41,493 nucleotides of DNA. Source: Succinatimonas sp. UBA6849. GTDB taxonomy: Bacteria > Pseudomonadota > Gammaproteobacteria > Enterobacterales > Succinivibrionaceae. The notes below the pieces were generated by a model that saw nothing but the letters and a program-made list of their open reading frames with translations, did no database searches and was not told where the DNA came from. The translations under genes and the position numbers were made by a program. Below, in pieces: positions 8,572-17,365 of this stretch; within the stretch, counting starts at the first letter, position 1; each line of letters starts with the position of its first letter. The stretch covers positions 1 through 41,493 of the forward strand of contig DKDL01000014.1 of the NCBI GenBank assembly GCA_002449335.1, written 5' to 3'.

Positions 8572-9618
8572 TTAGTTCATTGGATTTAATCTGTTGATAG
8601 CCTGATTTGATGGCAAATCAATATCAGTTGAGCTGATACCGGTTACTAATACAGTGGCTGCAATCTTGCCATCTTCAAGTTTGTCATCAAAGTACAGACC
8701 AAACTTACAGGTAGCATCTTCTCTTGCATATGACTGAATAGCATCACAAACTTCAGACAGGATATTTACTGGAATATTCTGACTTACTCTGATATTTGCA
8801 ATTAAACCAGTAGCTGATCCTAAGTTTACGTTATCAACTAATGGAGAGTTGATTGCCTTTCTTACAGTATCTTCAACTAAGTTTGGACCCTGACCTTCAG
8901 ATGAACCGATCATAGCTAAACCACTGTTTCTCATTACAGTTACAATATCAGCAAAATCAAGATTGATATAGCCTGTGTTGGTAATAGCAGAAGTAATACC
9001 TTCTACTGCTTGATATAAAACTTCATTAGCTTTTTCAAATGCTGTTTTTAAAGAAACATTAGGACCTAAGTTTCTTAATAACTTGTCATTATCCACAATA
9101 ATGATGGAATCAACATTCTTAGCAAGTTCACCAATACCAGCCATTGCATTGATACGGTGACGCTTACCTTCAAAGGAGAATGGCTGAGTTACGATAGCAA
9201 CTGTTAACGCACCAACCTCTCTAGCAACTTTTGCCACAATTGGAGAAGCACCAGTACCTGTACCACCGCCCATACCTGCGGTGATAAATACCATGTCAGA
9301 GCCTGCTAATAGCTTTTTAATGTCTTCATAGCTCTCTTCAGCTGCCTTGCGTCCCTTGTTTGGATCACAACCTGCACCCAGGCCATTGGTAGTTCTTACA
9401 CCAATCTGAACTTTTAATTTAGCATTGGTTCTTTCAAGAGTCTGAGGATCAGTATTGATAGCCATGCACTCAACGCCGGCTAAATTCTTATCAAGCATAT
9501 ACTGCAGTGCGTTGTTACCGCCACCACCGACACCGATTACTCTAATTACACAACCACATGATGGAGTAATAGTATCTCCCTGCATGTTGATATCGTTTTC
9601 TACTTTAATATCACTCAT
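8572..9618 (-). CDS. Second FtsZ paralogue, lacking the C-terminal tail
   Basis: Tubulin-like GTPase of 348 residues, strongly similar along its length to the adjacent FtsZ, including the shared N-terminal pattern MSD..VE...TITPS. It keeps the Gly-rich loop near 29-36, the tubulin signature GGGTGTG at 117-123, and the T7 catalytic loop N219-D221-D224, so GTP binding, polymerisation and hydrolysis look possible. It ends at RLNPMN just after the core, with no disordered linker and no FtsA/ZipA-binding peptide. It could therefore co-assemble with or modulate FtsZ but should not reach the membrane through FtsA. It has its own near-consensus promoter and lies beyond the ftsZ terminator. It arose by tandem duplication (inference). 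Confidence 0.9.
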   Translation of the reverse strand: MSDIKVENDINMQGDTITPSCGCVIRVIGVGGGGNNALQYMLDKNLAGVECMAINTDPQTLERTNAKLKVQIGVRTTNGLGAGCDPNKGRKAAEESYEDIKKLLAGSDMVFITAGMGGGTGTGASPIVAKVAREVGALTVAIVTQPFSFEGKRHRINAMAGIGELAKNVDSIIIVDNDKLLRNLGPNVSLKTAFEKANEVLYQAVEGITSAITNTGYINLDFADIVTVMRNSGLAMIGSSEGQGPNLVEDTVRKAINSPLVDNVNLGSATGLIANIRVSQNIPVNILSEVCDAIQSYAREDATCKFGLYFDDKLEDGKIAATVLVTGISSTDIDLPSNQAINRLNPMN

Positions 9619-9653
9619 TTATCTCTTGGCTCCGCAAGTTTACATTGAATGAC

Positions 9654-9681
9654 ATTATAAAAAATCAAATTTATTTTGCAA
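9654..9681 (-). promoter_or_regulatory. Promoter of the second ftsZ
   Basis: Minus strand TTGCAA, 16 bases, TATAAT: -10 perfect (9654-9659) and -35 (9676-9681) 4 of 6. The start would be some 30 bases before the ATG. Upstream lies the ftsZ terminator, so this promoter should drive ftsZ2 independently. Confidence 0.7.
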
Positions 9682-9788
9682 CCTTAGGCAGATATTTCTA
9701 GCTTGTGCACACAAATTGAGTAAAAAAGGGATTTTTAAAGTTGGGGAACGTAAGTACGAGGGATTATAAAAATAAGGATATACTCAAC

Positions 9789-9815
9789 GAAAAAACGGAG
9801 GCTAAGCTCCGTTTT
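9789..9815 (-). terminator. Terminator ending the main dcw transcript after ftsZ
   Basis: Stem ACGGAG/CTCCGT (9795-9800 with 9807-9812), extended by A-T pairs, 6-base loop, then six T in the ftsZ direction. Sits 33 bases past the ftsZ stop and separates the two ftsZ genes. Confidence 0.9.
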
Positions 9816-9847
9816 AAATTCGTTGTATCTTACTAGATTTAGTCTAA

Positions 9848-11227
9848 TTATTCAGACTTTGAACGTAAGATTGGAGGTAATTCCCAAATATTGCTGTTAT
9901 CTTCAGCTGGGCTCTTACCAAAGCTGTCTACAGGAACTTCAGTTGCACCCTTTAAGCCTGAGAAAGTAGGCTCCTGAGGAGCTGCTGAGCCGAAACTTCC
10001 ATTGTATGCAGTCTGAGAAAATGGATCAGGTGTCTGAGCATGTGGCTGCTGCAGAGGCTGCTGCTGTGACTGTGGCTGAGGCTGTGAAGCAGTGAAGCTC
10101 TGAGGAGCTGCATCAGTTCTTGCCTGAGTAAAGAAACCTCTAGTTGCTGCAGGTCTGGTACCTGGCATTGCAGGACGATTTAAGCCTTCAACTGTGTTTG
10201 GACGAGGCTTGTTAGCAGCTAAAGTATTGTCTGTTGCGCTGATACCGGTAATTAAGATGGTAATTGCAACCTGATCTTCAGCGATAGAGTCGTCGAAGCT
10301 CATACCAAACTTGCAATCTGCCTCTTCATCAGCATATGACTGAATTGCATTACAGATTTCTTCCCATTTTGCAATTGGGAAGTTAGGGTTAACACGAACA
10401 TTTGCAAGTAAACCTGCAGCTGACTTGATATCAACCTGCTCGATTAGAGGTGAGTGGATTGCTCTATCAACTGCATCCTCAACAAAGTTTGCGCCCTGAC
10501 CTACACCGTTACCGATCATTGCATGACCACGACCGCGCATTACGGTTACAACATCAGCGAAATCTAGGTTAATGTAACCTGGGCTTGTGATTGCGTCAGT
10601 AATACCCTTAACAGCATTTAACAGAACATCATTGGCTGCATTAAATGCGTTAACAATAGAAATGTTTGCACCTAAGTTCTTTAACAACTTATCGTTATCG
10701 ATAACGATTAAAGAATCAACATGCTTTGAAAGCTCGGTAATACCTGACTCGGCATTAACCATGTGTCTCTTGCCTTCAAACTTAAATGGCTTAGTTACAA
10801 CTGCAACTGTAAGAGCACCTGTTTCTTTAGCGATCTCAGCAATGATAGGAGCTGCACCAGTACCAGTACCACCGCCCATACCGGCTGTGATAAATACCAT
10901 GTCAGATCCCTGAATCAACTTCTTGATATCTTCCTTGCTTTCCTCAGCTGCTTTACGTCCCTTGTTAGGATCACAACCTGCACCAAGACCGTTTGTTAAC
11001 TTAACACCAATCTGAACCTTTAATGGTGAGGTTGACTTAGAAAGAGCCTGAGAGTCGGTGTTTACAGCAATAAACTCTACACCTGAAAGACTGTCATTAA
11101 TCATGTGTTGCAGTGAGTTACCGCCACCACCACCGATGCCTAATACTCTGATAACACATTTTCCTGAAGGAGTTATAGTGCTCCCTGCATTTGAATTTGA
11201 CACTGATTCAACACGAAAATCGCTCAT
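9848..11227 (-). CDS. ftsZ: Cell division GTPase FtsZ
   Basis: Forms the cytokinetic Z-ring and recruits the divisome. The 459-residue product is the full-length FtsZ: GTPase core with the Gly-rich loop near 30-37, GGGTGTG at 118-124 and T7 loop N220-D222-D225, then a Gln/Pro-rich linker (about 340-440), then a C-terminal peptide ELPPILR followed by a basic end, like the DIPAFLR motif that binds FtsA and ZipA in E. coli. It is longer than the E. coli protein (383) because of the linker. It follows ftsA after 111 bases that contain a possible extended -10 and an inverted repeat, so local transcription may add to that from upstream. Confidence 0.97.
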   Translation of the reverse strand: MSDFRVESVSNSNAGSTITPSGKCVIRVLGIGGGGGNSLQHMINDSLSGVEFIAVNTDSQALSKSTSPLKVQIGVKLTNGLGAGCDPNKGRKAAEESKEDIKKLIQGSDMVFITAGMGGGTGTGAAPIIAEIAKETGALTVAVVTKPFKFEGKRHMVNAESGITELSKHVDSLIVIDNDKLLKNLGANISIVNAFNAANDVLLNAVKGITDAITSPGYINLDFADVVTVMRGRGHAMIGNGVGQGANFVEDAVDRAIHSPLIEQVDIKSAAGLLANVRVNPNFPIAKWEEICNAIQSYADEEADCKFGMSFDDSIAEDQVAITILITGISATDNTLAANKPRPNTVEGLNRPAMPGTRPAATRGFFTQARTDAAPQSFTASQPQPQSQQQPLQQPHAQTPDPFSQTAYNGSFGSAAPQEPTFSGLKGATEVPVDSFGKSPAEDNSNIWELPPILRSKSE

Positions 11228-11268
11228 TTTTGTACTCTCTTAAAAATCTTTTCTAAATCATACCAATA

Positions 11269-11288
11269 TTTGAGACATTCTGCTCAAA
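11269..11288 (-). promoter_or_regulatory. Inverted repeat in the ftsA-ftsZ spacer
   Basis: TTTGAG, 8 bases, CTCAAA, lying just upstream of a possible extended -10 (TGGTATGAT on the minus strand, about 11258-11266). Could be an operator for a local ftsZ promoter; no regulator is known to me for this sequence. Confidence 0.3.
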
Positions 11289-11338
11289 TTTAGCATAAAT
11301 TTTTGTTATAGCTCACGACAAAGTGAGCATTTGGCAAT

Positions 11339-12751
11339 CTATAACTCTCTTTTAACCCAATTTCTGATTGATCCAAAGAAGCCTTTTCCATGTTCTTCAG
11401 AATCATCATCTCTTGATCTTGAATTAGAATATTGCTCTAAATTATCAAATTTAGCTACCCTCAACAGACCAAATACTGTTGCCTGATCTGGTTTTACTGT
11501 AATGCCTGGTTTATCTCCACGAAGTTCATTAGGAATTTGCATATCGTCGCACATTCTAACGCCCAGAGGTAAACCAATTTTAACCTTGCTATTGCAACGT
11601 AAGAAATCATTAGCTGGATTTTGGGTATAGGCAACAATAAATTCAGATAAAACTCTGTCAATTCCATACAGCTTGGCTGTACCACCGGTTAGAACGACAC
11701 CTGCGCCAATATCCAGAGACTTTAAGAAAGATCTGCCATGACTTGTAATTCTCTGGAATAAAAGCTCAAACATGTTGAGTAAACAGCTGTGGATAACATT
11801 AGAGAGATCAACAATTGCGATGGTCACCTCTTCAGATTTATTAGATAACTGAGATGGAACCTCAATAGAGATCTGGTAACCTCTTTGATCTTCAGGAATT
11901 AAATCAGGAGATGCAATTCCATATTGAATTTTAAGCTGTTCTGCTGACTGTTTTGGAAGACCGAACTCTCTTGCTATTGAATTGGTAATGTAGTCACCAC
12001 CATCAGAAATACCCTGTGAGATTAACTGCTTACCAGAATCATAGACGGTAAATGAAATGGTGCCACCACCGATATCAGCCTGAATAACACCAATTTCTTT
12101 TTCGTTTTCAGTAATTGCAGCTGCTGATACAGCATTACCGACATAAATTACATTCTTGGTATGAATATTTGAGCTAATCATACTGATAGCAAGTTCAATA
12201 TTCTTTTTGTACAAGCTCTTACAACCGATGAAATGTACATTTACATCAAGTCTTTTGGCATAAAAACCGATTGGATTGACAATGTTTTCTGATGATTCTG
12301 TTGAGTAGTTCTGTGGATTCTTATGAATGATCACAAAGTCATTGCGATTTAACTGCTGAAGGCCTGCTGCTGCATTTTCAATAGCTCTGTTTCTGTCAAA
12401 TTCGCTTACAAGTCCTGAGCCTACAGTAACATTACCCTGCTGATTCTCGCCTTGAATGACGTGACCTGGAACACCTGTTACTACATCTTTAACTTCAATA
12501 CCGTACTCATTTTGGAACTGTTGTACAACTGAAGCTATGGATGCTGCTAACTTTGAAATATCATTGATTTCGCCTTTAGAGTAACCAGCGCTCCTAATTT
12601 CTTTATAGCCTCTTACTCTAATCTGCTTATCAGGAGCTACATAGCCTGCTAATAAACGCAGATGGCTACTACCAATATCAAGGGCAGTGATAAGTTCTTC
12701 CTTATCACTCTTTGCAACTGCATTATTGTTTTTCTTCTTCATATTTAGCAT
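11339..12751 (-). CDS. ftsA: Cell division protein FtsA
   Basis: Actin-like ATPase that tethers FtsZ to the inner membrane and recruits later divisome proteins. The 470-residue protein has the phosphate-1 motif LDIGSS at 24-29, an SHS2/1C region after it, the later actin motifs (QADIGGGT, VVLTGG), and a C-terminal amphipathic membrane helix ending in FGSIRNWVKREL. It is somewhat longer than the 420 residues of E. coli FtsA, with a hydrophilic Ser/Asp-rich stretch before the final helix. Start ATG is preceded by AAGGG at 10 bases. It lies 38 bases after ftsQ, in the usual ftsQ-ftsA-ftsZ order. Confidence 0.96.
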   Translation of the reverse strand: MLNMKKKNNNAVAKSDKEELITALDIGSSHLRLLAGYVAPDKQIRVRGYKEIRSAGYSKGEINDISKLAASIASVVQQFQNEYGIEVKDVVTGVPGHVIQGENQQGNVTVGSGLVSEFDRNRAIENAAAGLQQLNRNDFVIIHKNPQNYSTESSENIVNPIGFYAKRLDVNVHFIGCKSLYKKNIELAISMISSNIHTKNVIYVGNAVSAAAITENEKEIGVIQADIGGGTISFTVYDSGKQLISQGISDGGDYITNSIAREFGLPKQSAEQLKIQYGIASPDLIPEDQRGYQISIEVPSQLSNKSEEVTIAIVDLSNVIHSCLLNMFELLFQRITSHGRSFLKSLDIGAGVVLTGGTAKLYGIDRVLSEFIVAYTQNPANDFLRCNSKVKIGLPLGVRMCDDMQIPNELRGDKPGITVKPDQATVFGLLRVAKFDNLEQYSNSRSRDDDSEEHGKGFFGSIRNWVKREL

Positions 12752-12789
12752 TATGAATACCCTTAATAAAATTCTCTTCTTTTAATAAG

Positions 12790-13563
12790 CTAATAGCTTG
12801 TACTCTCGGTAGAAACTGCATTAGGTGAATTTGCATCTCTCTTACCTACAGCAAAGCCTACATCATACCTTAAATCCACATAATCGACATCATCGATGCT
12901 AAGTCCAGAATGACTGAATGATCTGATAAATCTCTTTAATCTGCTCAAGGCTTTATCCTGTCCTCTTCCTAAGATAAGTCTTGTACCATTATCTAAAGTA
13001 ATGGTGTAACACCTTACTTTATCTAAATACAAAGCTACCATCTGATAAGGACTGTCAGTCATCGCTCTTATGAACAAAACAGCACTGTCGTAAACTTCAT
13101 TACACAGATTATCCCTAAATGCCCCAAGTTTCACTAATGGTTGGCTAAATTGTGACAGATCCGGATAAAAAATTGATTTTGTGCGGGCATCGTAGATGCC
13201 ATTGTCATTCCAGTAGGCAGCAGGTACATGCTCAATAACAGATAAGACGATAGTATCTGGCATCTTTTTCTTTACAGCAACCTGAGCTACCCATGGATTT
13301 TTCATGAGCTCGTCCTTTAGCACATTAGTATCTAAAGTTGCTATATTCTGACCTGCGCAGATCCTGCCAGTGACATCAGCTATACCTTTTCTTGTAAGCT
13401 GTCTGAAGACACCATCAATCTTTACAGCCTTAACTGGTAATGCGCCAGTTTCAGAGAGGGTATTCTGAATGATATAGTCACTTTTTACTATGGCAATAAG
13501 CAAGAGTAGCAGGAATAATACACCTGCTATAAAGTAACCTCTTGTCTGTTTACTGCCTGCCAT
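12790..13563 (-). CDS. ftsQ: Cell division protein FtsQ
   Basis: Bitopic inner-membrane protein of the FtsQLB complex, which relays activation from early divisome proteins to FtsWI. The 257-residue product has one membrane segment at about 10-26, then a periplasmic POTRA domain (from about residue 38: LPVKAVKIDGVFRQLTRKG) and the FtsQ beta domain up to about 235. Position between murC and ftsA is diagnostic. It starts 17 bases after the murC stop. In E. coli ddlB separates these two genes; here nothing does. Confidence 0.94.
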   Translation of the reverse strand: MAGSKQTRGYFIAGVLFLLLLLIAIVKSDYIIQNTLSETGALPVKAVKIDGVFRQLTRKGIADVTGRICAGQNIATLDTNVLKDELMKNPWVAQVAVKKKMPDTIVLSVIEHVPAAYWNDNGIYDARTKSIFYPDLSQFSQPLVKLGAFRDNLCNEVYDSAVLFIRAMTDSPYQMVALYLDKVRCYTITLDNGTRLILGRGQDKALSRLKRFIRSFSHSGLSIDDVDYVDLRYDVGFAVGKRDANSPNAVSTESTSY

Positions 13564-13580
13564 AGTCTATAGAACCTAAA

Positions 13581-15008
13581 TTAAATCTTTTCCCAGATTT
13601 GACTTAAATTTCTTGCAACCTGAACGACGTTACCCGCACCCTGAGTCAGAACTAAAGAGTTATCCTCCACGAGTTCTTCTAATAGAGCAGGAACTTCATC
13701 TACTGTCTGCACGAAATGAGGCTCAATTTTGCCTTGTAATCTGATTGACATGCATAAGTGTCTGCCATCAGCACCAGGAATTGGTGTTTCACCTGCTGGA
13801 TATACATCCACTAGGATTAACTTATCCACCTGCTGTAATACTCTTACAAAGTCCTCATAACAGTCACGAGTGCGAGTATAACGGTGAGGCTGGAATACCA
13901 TCACCAATTTCTTATCAGGGTATGCCTGTCTTGCTGCCTTAATAGTTGCATCAACCTCAGTTGGGTGATGACCGTAGTCATCAACTAAAGTTAAAGTACA
14001 ACCTTTCTTGGTCTTAAACTCACCATAATTCTGGAAACGTCTTCCTACACCTTTAAAGTTCTTTAAAGACTGTACAATAACGTCATCTTCAATACCTTCT
14101 TCTAGTGCTACTGCAATAGCAGCTGCTGCATTCTTTGCCATATGCAGACCAGGAATTGGTAATTCAATCTTTAAAGGAGCAGCATCTTTTCTTACTAGGG
14201 TAAATGAGCTGTGAGGACCAGTTTCTTTAAAGTCGGTCACTCTAAAATCAGCATCTTCACTTACACCATAGGTAATTACAGTTCTACCAATTTGTGGAAT
14301 GATATCTCTTACATTAGGATCATCTACACAAACTACTGCGACACCATAGAATGGCAAGTTATGTAAAAACTCCACAAAGGTCTTTTTAAGGCAGTTAAAA
14401 TCACCGCCATAAGTATCTAAATGATCAGGCTCAATGTTTGTTACTACAGTCATCATTGGCTGTAAATGTAAGAACGAAGCATCAGACTCGTCAGCTTCAG
14501 CAATTAAATATCTGCCTGTACCTAATCTTGCATTTGTACCAGCACTGTTTAATAGACCGCCAATGACAAAGGTAGGATCTAATTTTGCAGCAGCATAGAT
14601 GGATGCAATCAGACTTGTGGTTGTAGTCTTGCCATGAGTACCACTGATGGCAATACCATAGCGGTAACGCATGAGCTCACCTAACATCTCAGCACGTCTT
14701 ACCACTGGAATGTGCATAGCTCTAGCACTGTCAACCTCAGGATTACCTTCATGAATTGCAGATGACACTACAACTACGCTTGCGCCATTTACATTTGAAG
14801 CATTGTGGCCAATAAATACAGTAATACCTAAGCTTTCTAATCTTTTGGTAACTTTTGAAGCTGCAATATCAGAACCGGATACAGCATAACCTTCGTTTCT
14901 TAAAACTTCAGCAATACCGCACATGCCAGCACCACCGATACCAACAAAGTGAATTCTTTTAACTTTGTGCATCAGAGGCACATTGCAGTTTAACTTTGAA
15001 CTTTCCAT
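13581..15008 (-). CDS. murC: UDP-N-acetylmuramate--L-alanine ligase
   Basis: Cytoplasmic ATP-dependent ligase adding L-Ala to UDP-MurNAc, the first residue of the peptidoglycan stem peptide. The 475-residue protein has the N-terminal Rossmann motif GIGGAGM (23-29), the Mur ligase P-loop GTHGKTT at 123-129, the central EADESD motif and the C-terminal DDYGHHPTE motif. It is 86 bases downstream of murG, a larger gap than most in the cluster. The downstream neighbour is ftsQ, not ddlB. Confidence 0.97.
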   Translation of the reverse strand: MESSKLNCNVPLMHKVKRIHFVGIGGAGMCGIAEVLRNEGYAVSGSDIAASKVTKRLESLGITVFIGHNASNVNGASVVVVSSAIHEGNPEVDSARAMHIPVVRRAEMLGELMRYRYGIAISGTHGKTTTTSLIASIYAAAKLDPTFVIGGLLNSAGTNARLGTGRYLIAEADESDASFLHLQPMMTVVTNIEPDHLDTYGGDFNCLKKTFVEFLHNLPFYGVAVVCVDDPNVRDIIPQIGRTVITYGVSEDADFRVTDFKETGPHSSFTLVRKDAAPLKIELPIPGLHMAKNAAAAIAVALEEGIEDDVIVQSLKNFKGVGRRFQNYGEFKTKKGCTLTLVDDYGHHPTEVDATIKAARQAYPDKKLVMVFQPHRYTRTRDCYEDFVRVLQQVDKLILVDVYPAGETPIPGADGRHLCMSIRLQGKIEPHFVQTVDEVPALLEELVEDNSLVLTQGAGNVVQVARNLSQIWEKI

Positions 15009-15094
15009 TTAAAACTTTCTTTATCTTGTAATCGTATAATTAAATCTTTGCTTTTTGCGCTTCGTCTTGTTTTCTATTCAAGACTTATTGTTTG

Positions 15095-16165
15095 CTAGTC
15101 TTTTACCACGCTATCAATAATCTTTACAGCGCGCTCAGTAGCATCAGTAATTGCACATTCATAAGCCTTAGAGGACATGAAGGCAAGTTTTTCTCTGTCA
15201 TCGACCAGAGATTTTACCAAATCATACAGAGAATCTGCGCTAAGTGATGACTGTTTACATACAAAAGCAGCTCCTGCTTTTGCTAGCACTGAAGCATTCT
15301 TGGTCTGATGATCATCTACAGCTGATGGCAGAGGCACAAAAATAGCAGGAATACCTGCTGTTGAGGTCTCAGCTACAGTTAAAGCACCTGCTCTACAGAT
15401 AATTAAATCAGTATTGGCATAAAGAGCATCCATATTGTCAATAAAATCTGTAGCTTCAACTTTAAATGAAGCTCCTTCATATAAAGCTTTAACTTTTTCA
15501 CTGTTGCCCTTACCGCATTGATGGGTAACTGCTATTGAGTCGTCAGTAAATTTCTTTAAAGCAAGCGGTACTAACTCATTTAAAGCTCTGGCACCTAATG
15601 AACCACCGATGATACTGATCCTTACAGGTGTATGCTTAAAATCGCGAGCTTTGCCATGCAGTGCAATAATGCTGTCACGCACTGGGTTACCTACTACAGA
15701 GACCTTATCTCCTGTAAAGACACCAGGGAAACCTAACATTACTTTTGAAGCAATCTTAAATAAAAGTTTGTTGGTCATACCGGCAGCAGCATTCTGCTCA
15801 TGCAGTACTACAGGAATACCGGATAAGAAAGCAGCAGCTCCACCAGGTCCTGAGGCATAACCGCCCATACCTAAAACGACATCAGGTTTAAACTCTTTAA
15901 TTACAGCTCGTGCCTGAACAATGGCTCTAGCTACCATAAAAGGAGCTTTTAACAGAGTTTTAAGTCCGTTGCGTCTTACACCTTTAACATCAATGTAACG
16001 GATATCGTAACCATACTTAGGAACTAGCATCTCTTCCATACGACCACGAGTTCCTAACCACAGAATTTGAGCTCCTTCTTTTTCCAGAGCTTTTGCAATA
16101 GCTAAAGCAGGGAATACATGACCACCTGTACCACCTGCCATTACTAATACTTTTTTAACTTTCAT
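15095..16165 (-). CDS. murG: UDP-GlcNAc:lipid I N-acetylglucosaminyltransferase
   Basis: Peripheral inner-membrane GT-B glycosyltransferase that converts lipid I to lipid II. The 356-residue product has the N-terminal GGTGGHVFPA motif (11-20), the GGYASGP loop, a second glycine motif GGSLGA, and the donor-binding segment CRAGALTVAE. Its ATG lies within the end of ftsW (11-base overlap), a sign of translational coupling. Confidence 0.97.
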   Translation of the reverse strand: MKVKKVLVMAGGTGGHVFPALAIAKALEKEGAQILWLGTRGRMEEMLVPKYGYDIRYIDVKGVRRNGLKTLLKAPFMVARAIVQARAVIKEFKPDVVLGMGGYASGPGGAAAFLSGIPVVLHEQNAAAGMTNKLLFKIASKVMLGFPGVFTGDKVSVVGNPVRDSIIALHGKARDFKHTPVRISIIGGSLGARALNELVPLALKKFTDDSIAVTHQCGKGNSEKVKALYEGASFKVEATDFIDNMDALYANTDLIICRAGALTVAETSTAGIPAIFVPLPSAVDDHQTKNASVLAKAGAAFVCKQSSLSADSLYDLVKSLVDDREKLAFMSSKAYECAITDATERAVKIIDSVVKD

Positions 16166-17303
16166 TTTTTCGTTTATCGCTTATAACGTTATTACGCCAT
16201 TCAAAATCTATTCTAAGCAAGATAGCAATTGCCATACAACACGAGATCATCGATGAACCGCCATAACTTACAAGTGGTAGGGTCAAACCTTTTGTCGGAA
16301 TACCACCTGACGCAGAGCCAACATTGATGAATGTCTGTACACAGAACAGGGTGCCAATACCTGCTGCTACATACCCCTGATAGATTGCGTCCTTTTTTAA
16401 AATCTTAAAAGCAAGTCTGTAAGCTTTATAGACAATAAAGAGCTCTAACAATAAGAGTACTACCATGCCTACATAGCCAAACTCCTCTCCTAAAATAGAG
16501 GTAATAAAGTCGGTATGAGCTTCAGGCAGATAACCTAATTTCTGATAAGAGTTACCTAAACCTTCGCCGGTGATACCGCCTCGTCCAAAAGCCATCAAAG
16601 ACTGAGTTAACTGATAGCCTGAACCGTACTGATCCTGCCATGGATCCATAAATGATTTGAATCTGGCAATACGGTATGGAGAAATTAAAACCAGCAGGAA
16701 TGCTAATATCAAAGCAATGAGAATAACCACACCGTACTTGATGAAACCGGCTCCTGCTATAAAGGTTAAAGCATAGGTAATACATGAGACTACCACTAGT
16801 GAGCCCATGTCATGCTGAACTAACAGAAGAACTGCCATGACACCGATGAAAGCGGCTGGCTTTATAAAGCCCTTGGTAGTGGTACTGATACTTTCAATCT
16901 TTCTTGAGACATAGGATGAGAAGTATAAGATCCAAAAGATCTTTAGTAATTCTGAAGGCTGCAGGTTAATAAAGCCTAAAGGCAACCAGCGTTTTGCACC
17001 GTTGATTTCGCGTCCCACAATCATTACTAAGACCATCAGTGCACACACTACAATAAAGCAATGCAGTGAGTACTTTTTCCAAATCTCAGTAGGAGTCATC
17101 GCACAGAGCATACCTACAAACAGAGCCATTCCCACCGCAAATACATGCTTTTTGGTCTGGTACAGAGAATCTCCGTATTTGACCATAGACTCCATCACAG
17201 AAGCAGAACTGATGACCATAATTCCAAGGCAAATTAAGAGCAGAGAGACTACTAACAAGCCTCTGTCAAATGCTGGAATTTTGCCTTTATTAAATAACAT
17301 CAT
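16155..17303 (-). CDS. ftsW: Septal peptidoglycan polymerase FtsW (SEDS family)
   Basis: Polytopic SEDS glycosyltransferase that polymerises lipid II at the septum with FtsI. The 382-residue protein has about ten membrane segments and conserved SEDS features: GREINGAKRW early, FGRGGITGEGLG in the large periplasmic loop, and PTKGLTLPLVSYGGSSM near the C-terminus. FtsW rather than RodA is supported by its place between murD and murG. The end overlaps murG by 11 bases. Confidence 0.96.
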   Translation of the reverse strand: MMLFNKGKIPAFDRGLLVVSLLLICLGIMVISSASVMESMVKYGDSLYQTKKHVFAVGMALFVGMLCAMTPTEIWKKYSLHCFIVVCALMVLVMIVGREINGAKRWLPLGFINLQPSELLKIFWILYFSSYVSRKIESISTTTKGFIKPAAFIGVMAVLLLVQHDMGSLVVVSCITYALTFIAGAGFIKYGVVILIALILAFLLVLISPYRIARFKSFMDPWQDQYGSGYQLTQSLMAFGRGGITGEGLGNSYQKLGYLPEAHTDFITSILGEEFGYVGMVVLLLLELFIVYKAYRLAFKILKKDAIYQGYVAAGIGTLFCVQTFINVGSASGGIPTKGLTLPLVSYGGSSMISCCMAIAILLRIDFEWRNNVISDKRKNES

Positions 17304-17365
17304 CAGTATTCTCTATTAGTCAGTTTTCTCTACAAGATTGTCTTATGCTTAAGACTGGTTATCAT

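Noticed and set aside
10017..10085. CAG/CTG-rich low-complexity stretch suggesting a repeat array
   Set aside because: It encodes the Gln/Pro-rich linker of FtsZ; the units are irregular and it is coding sequence.
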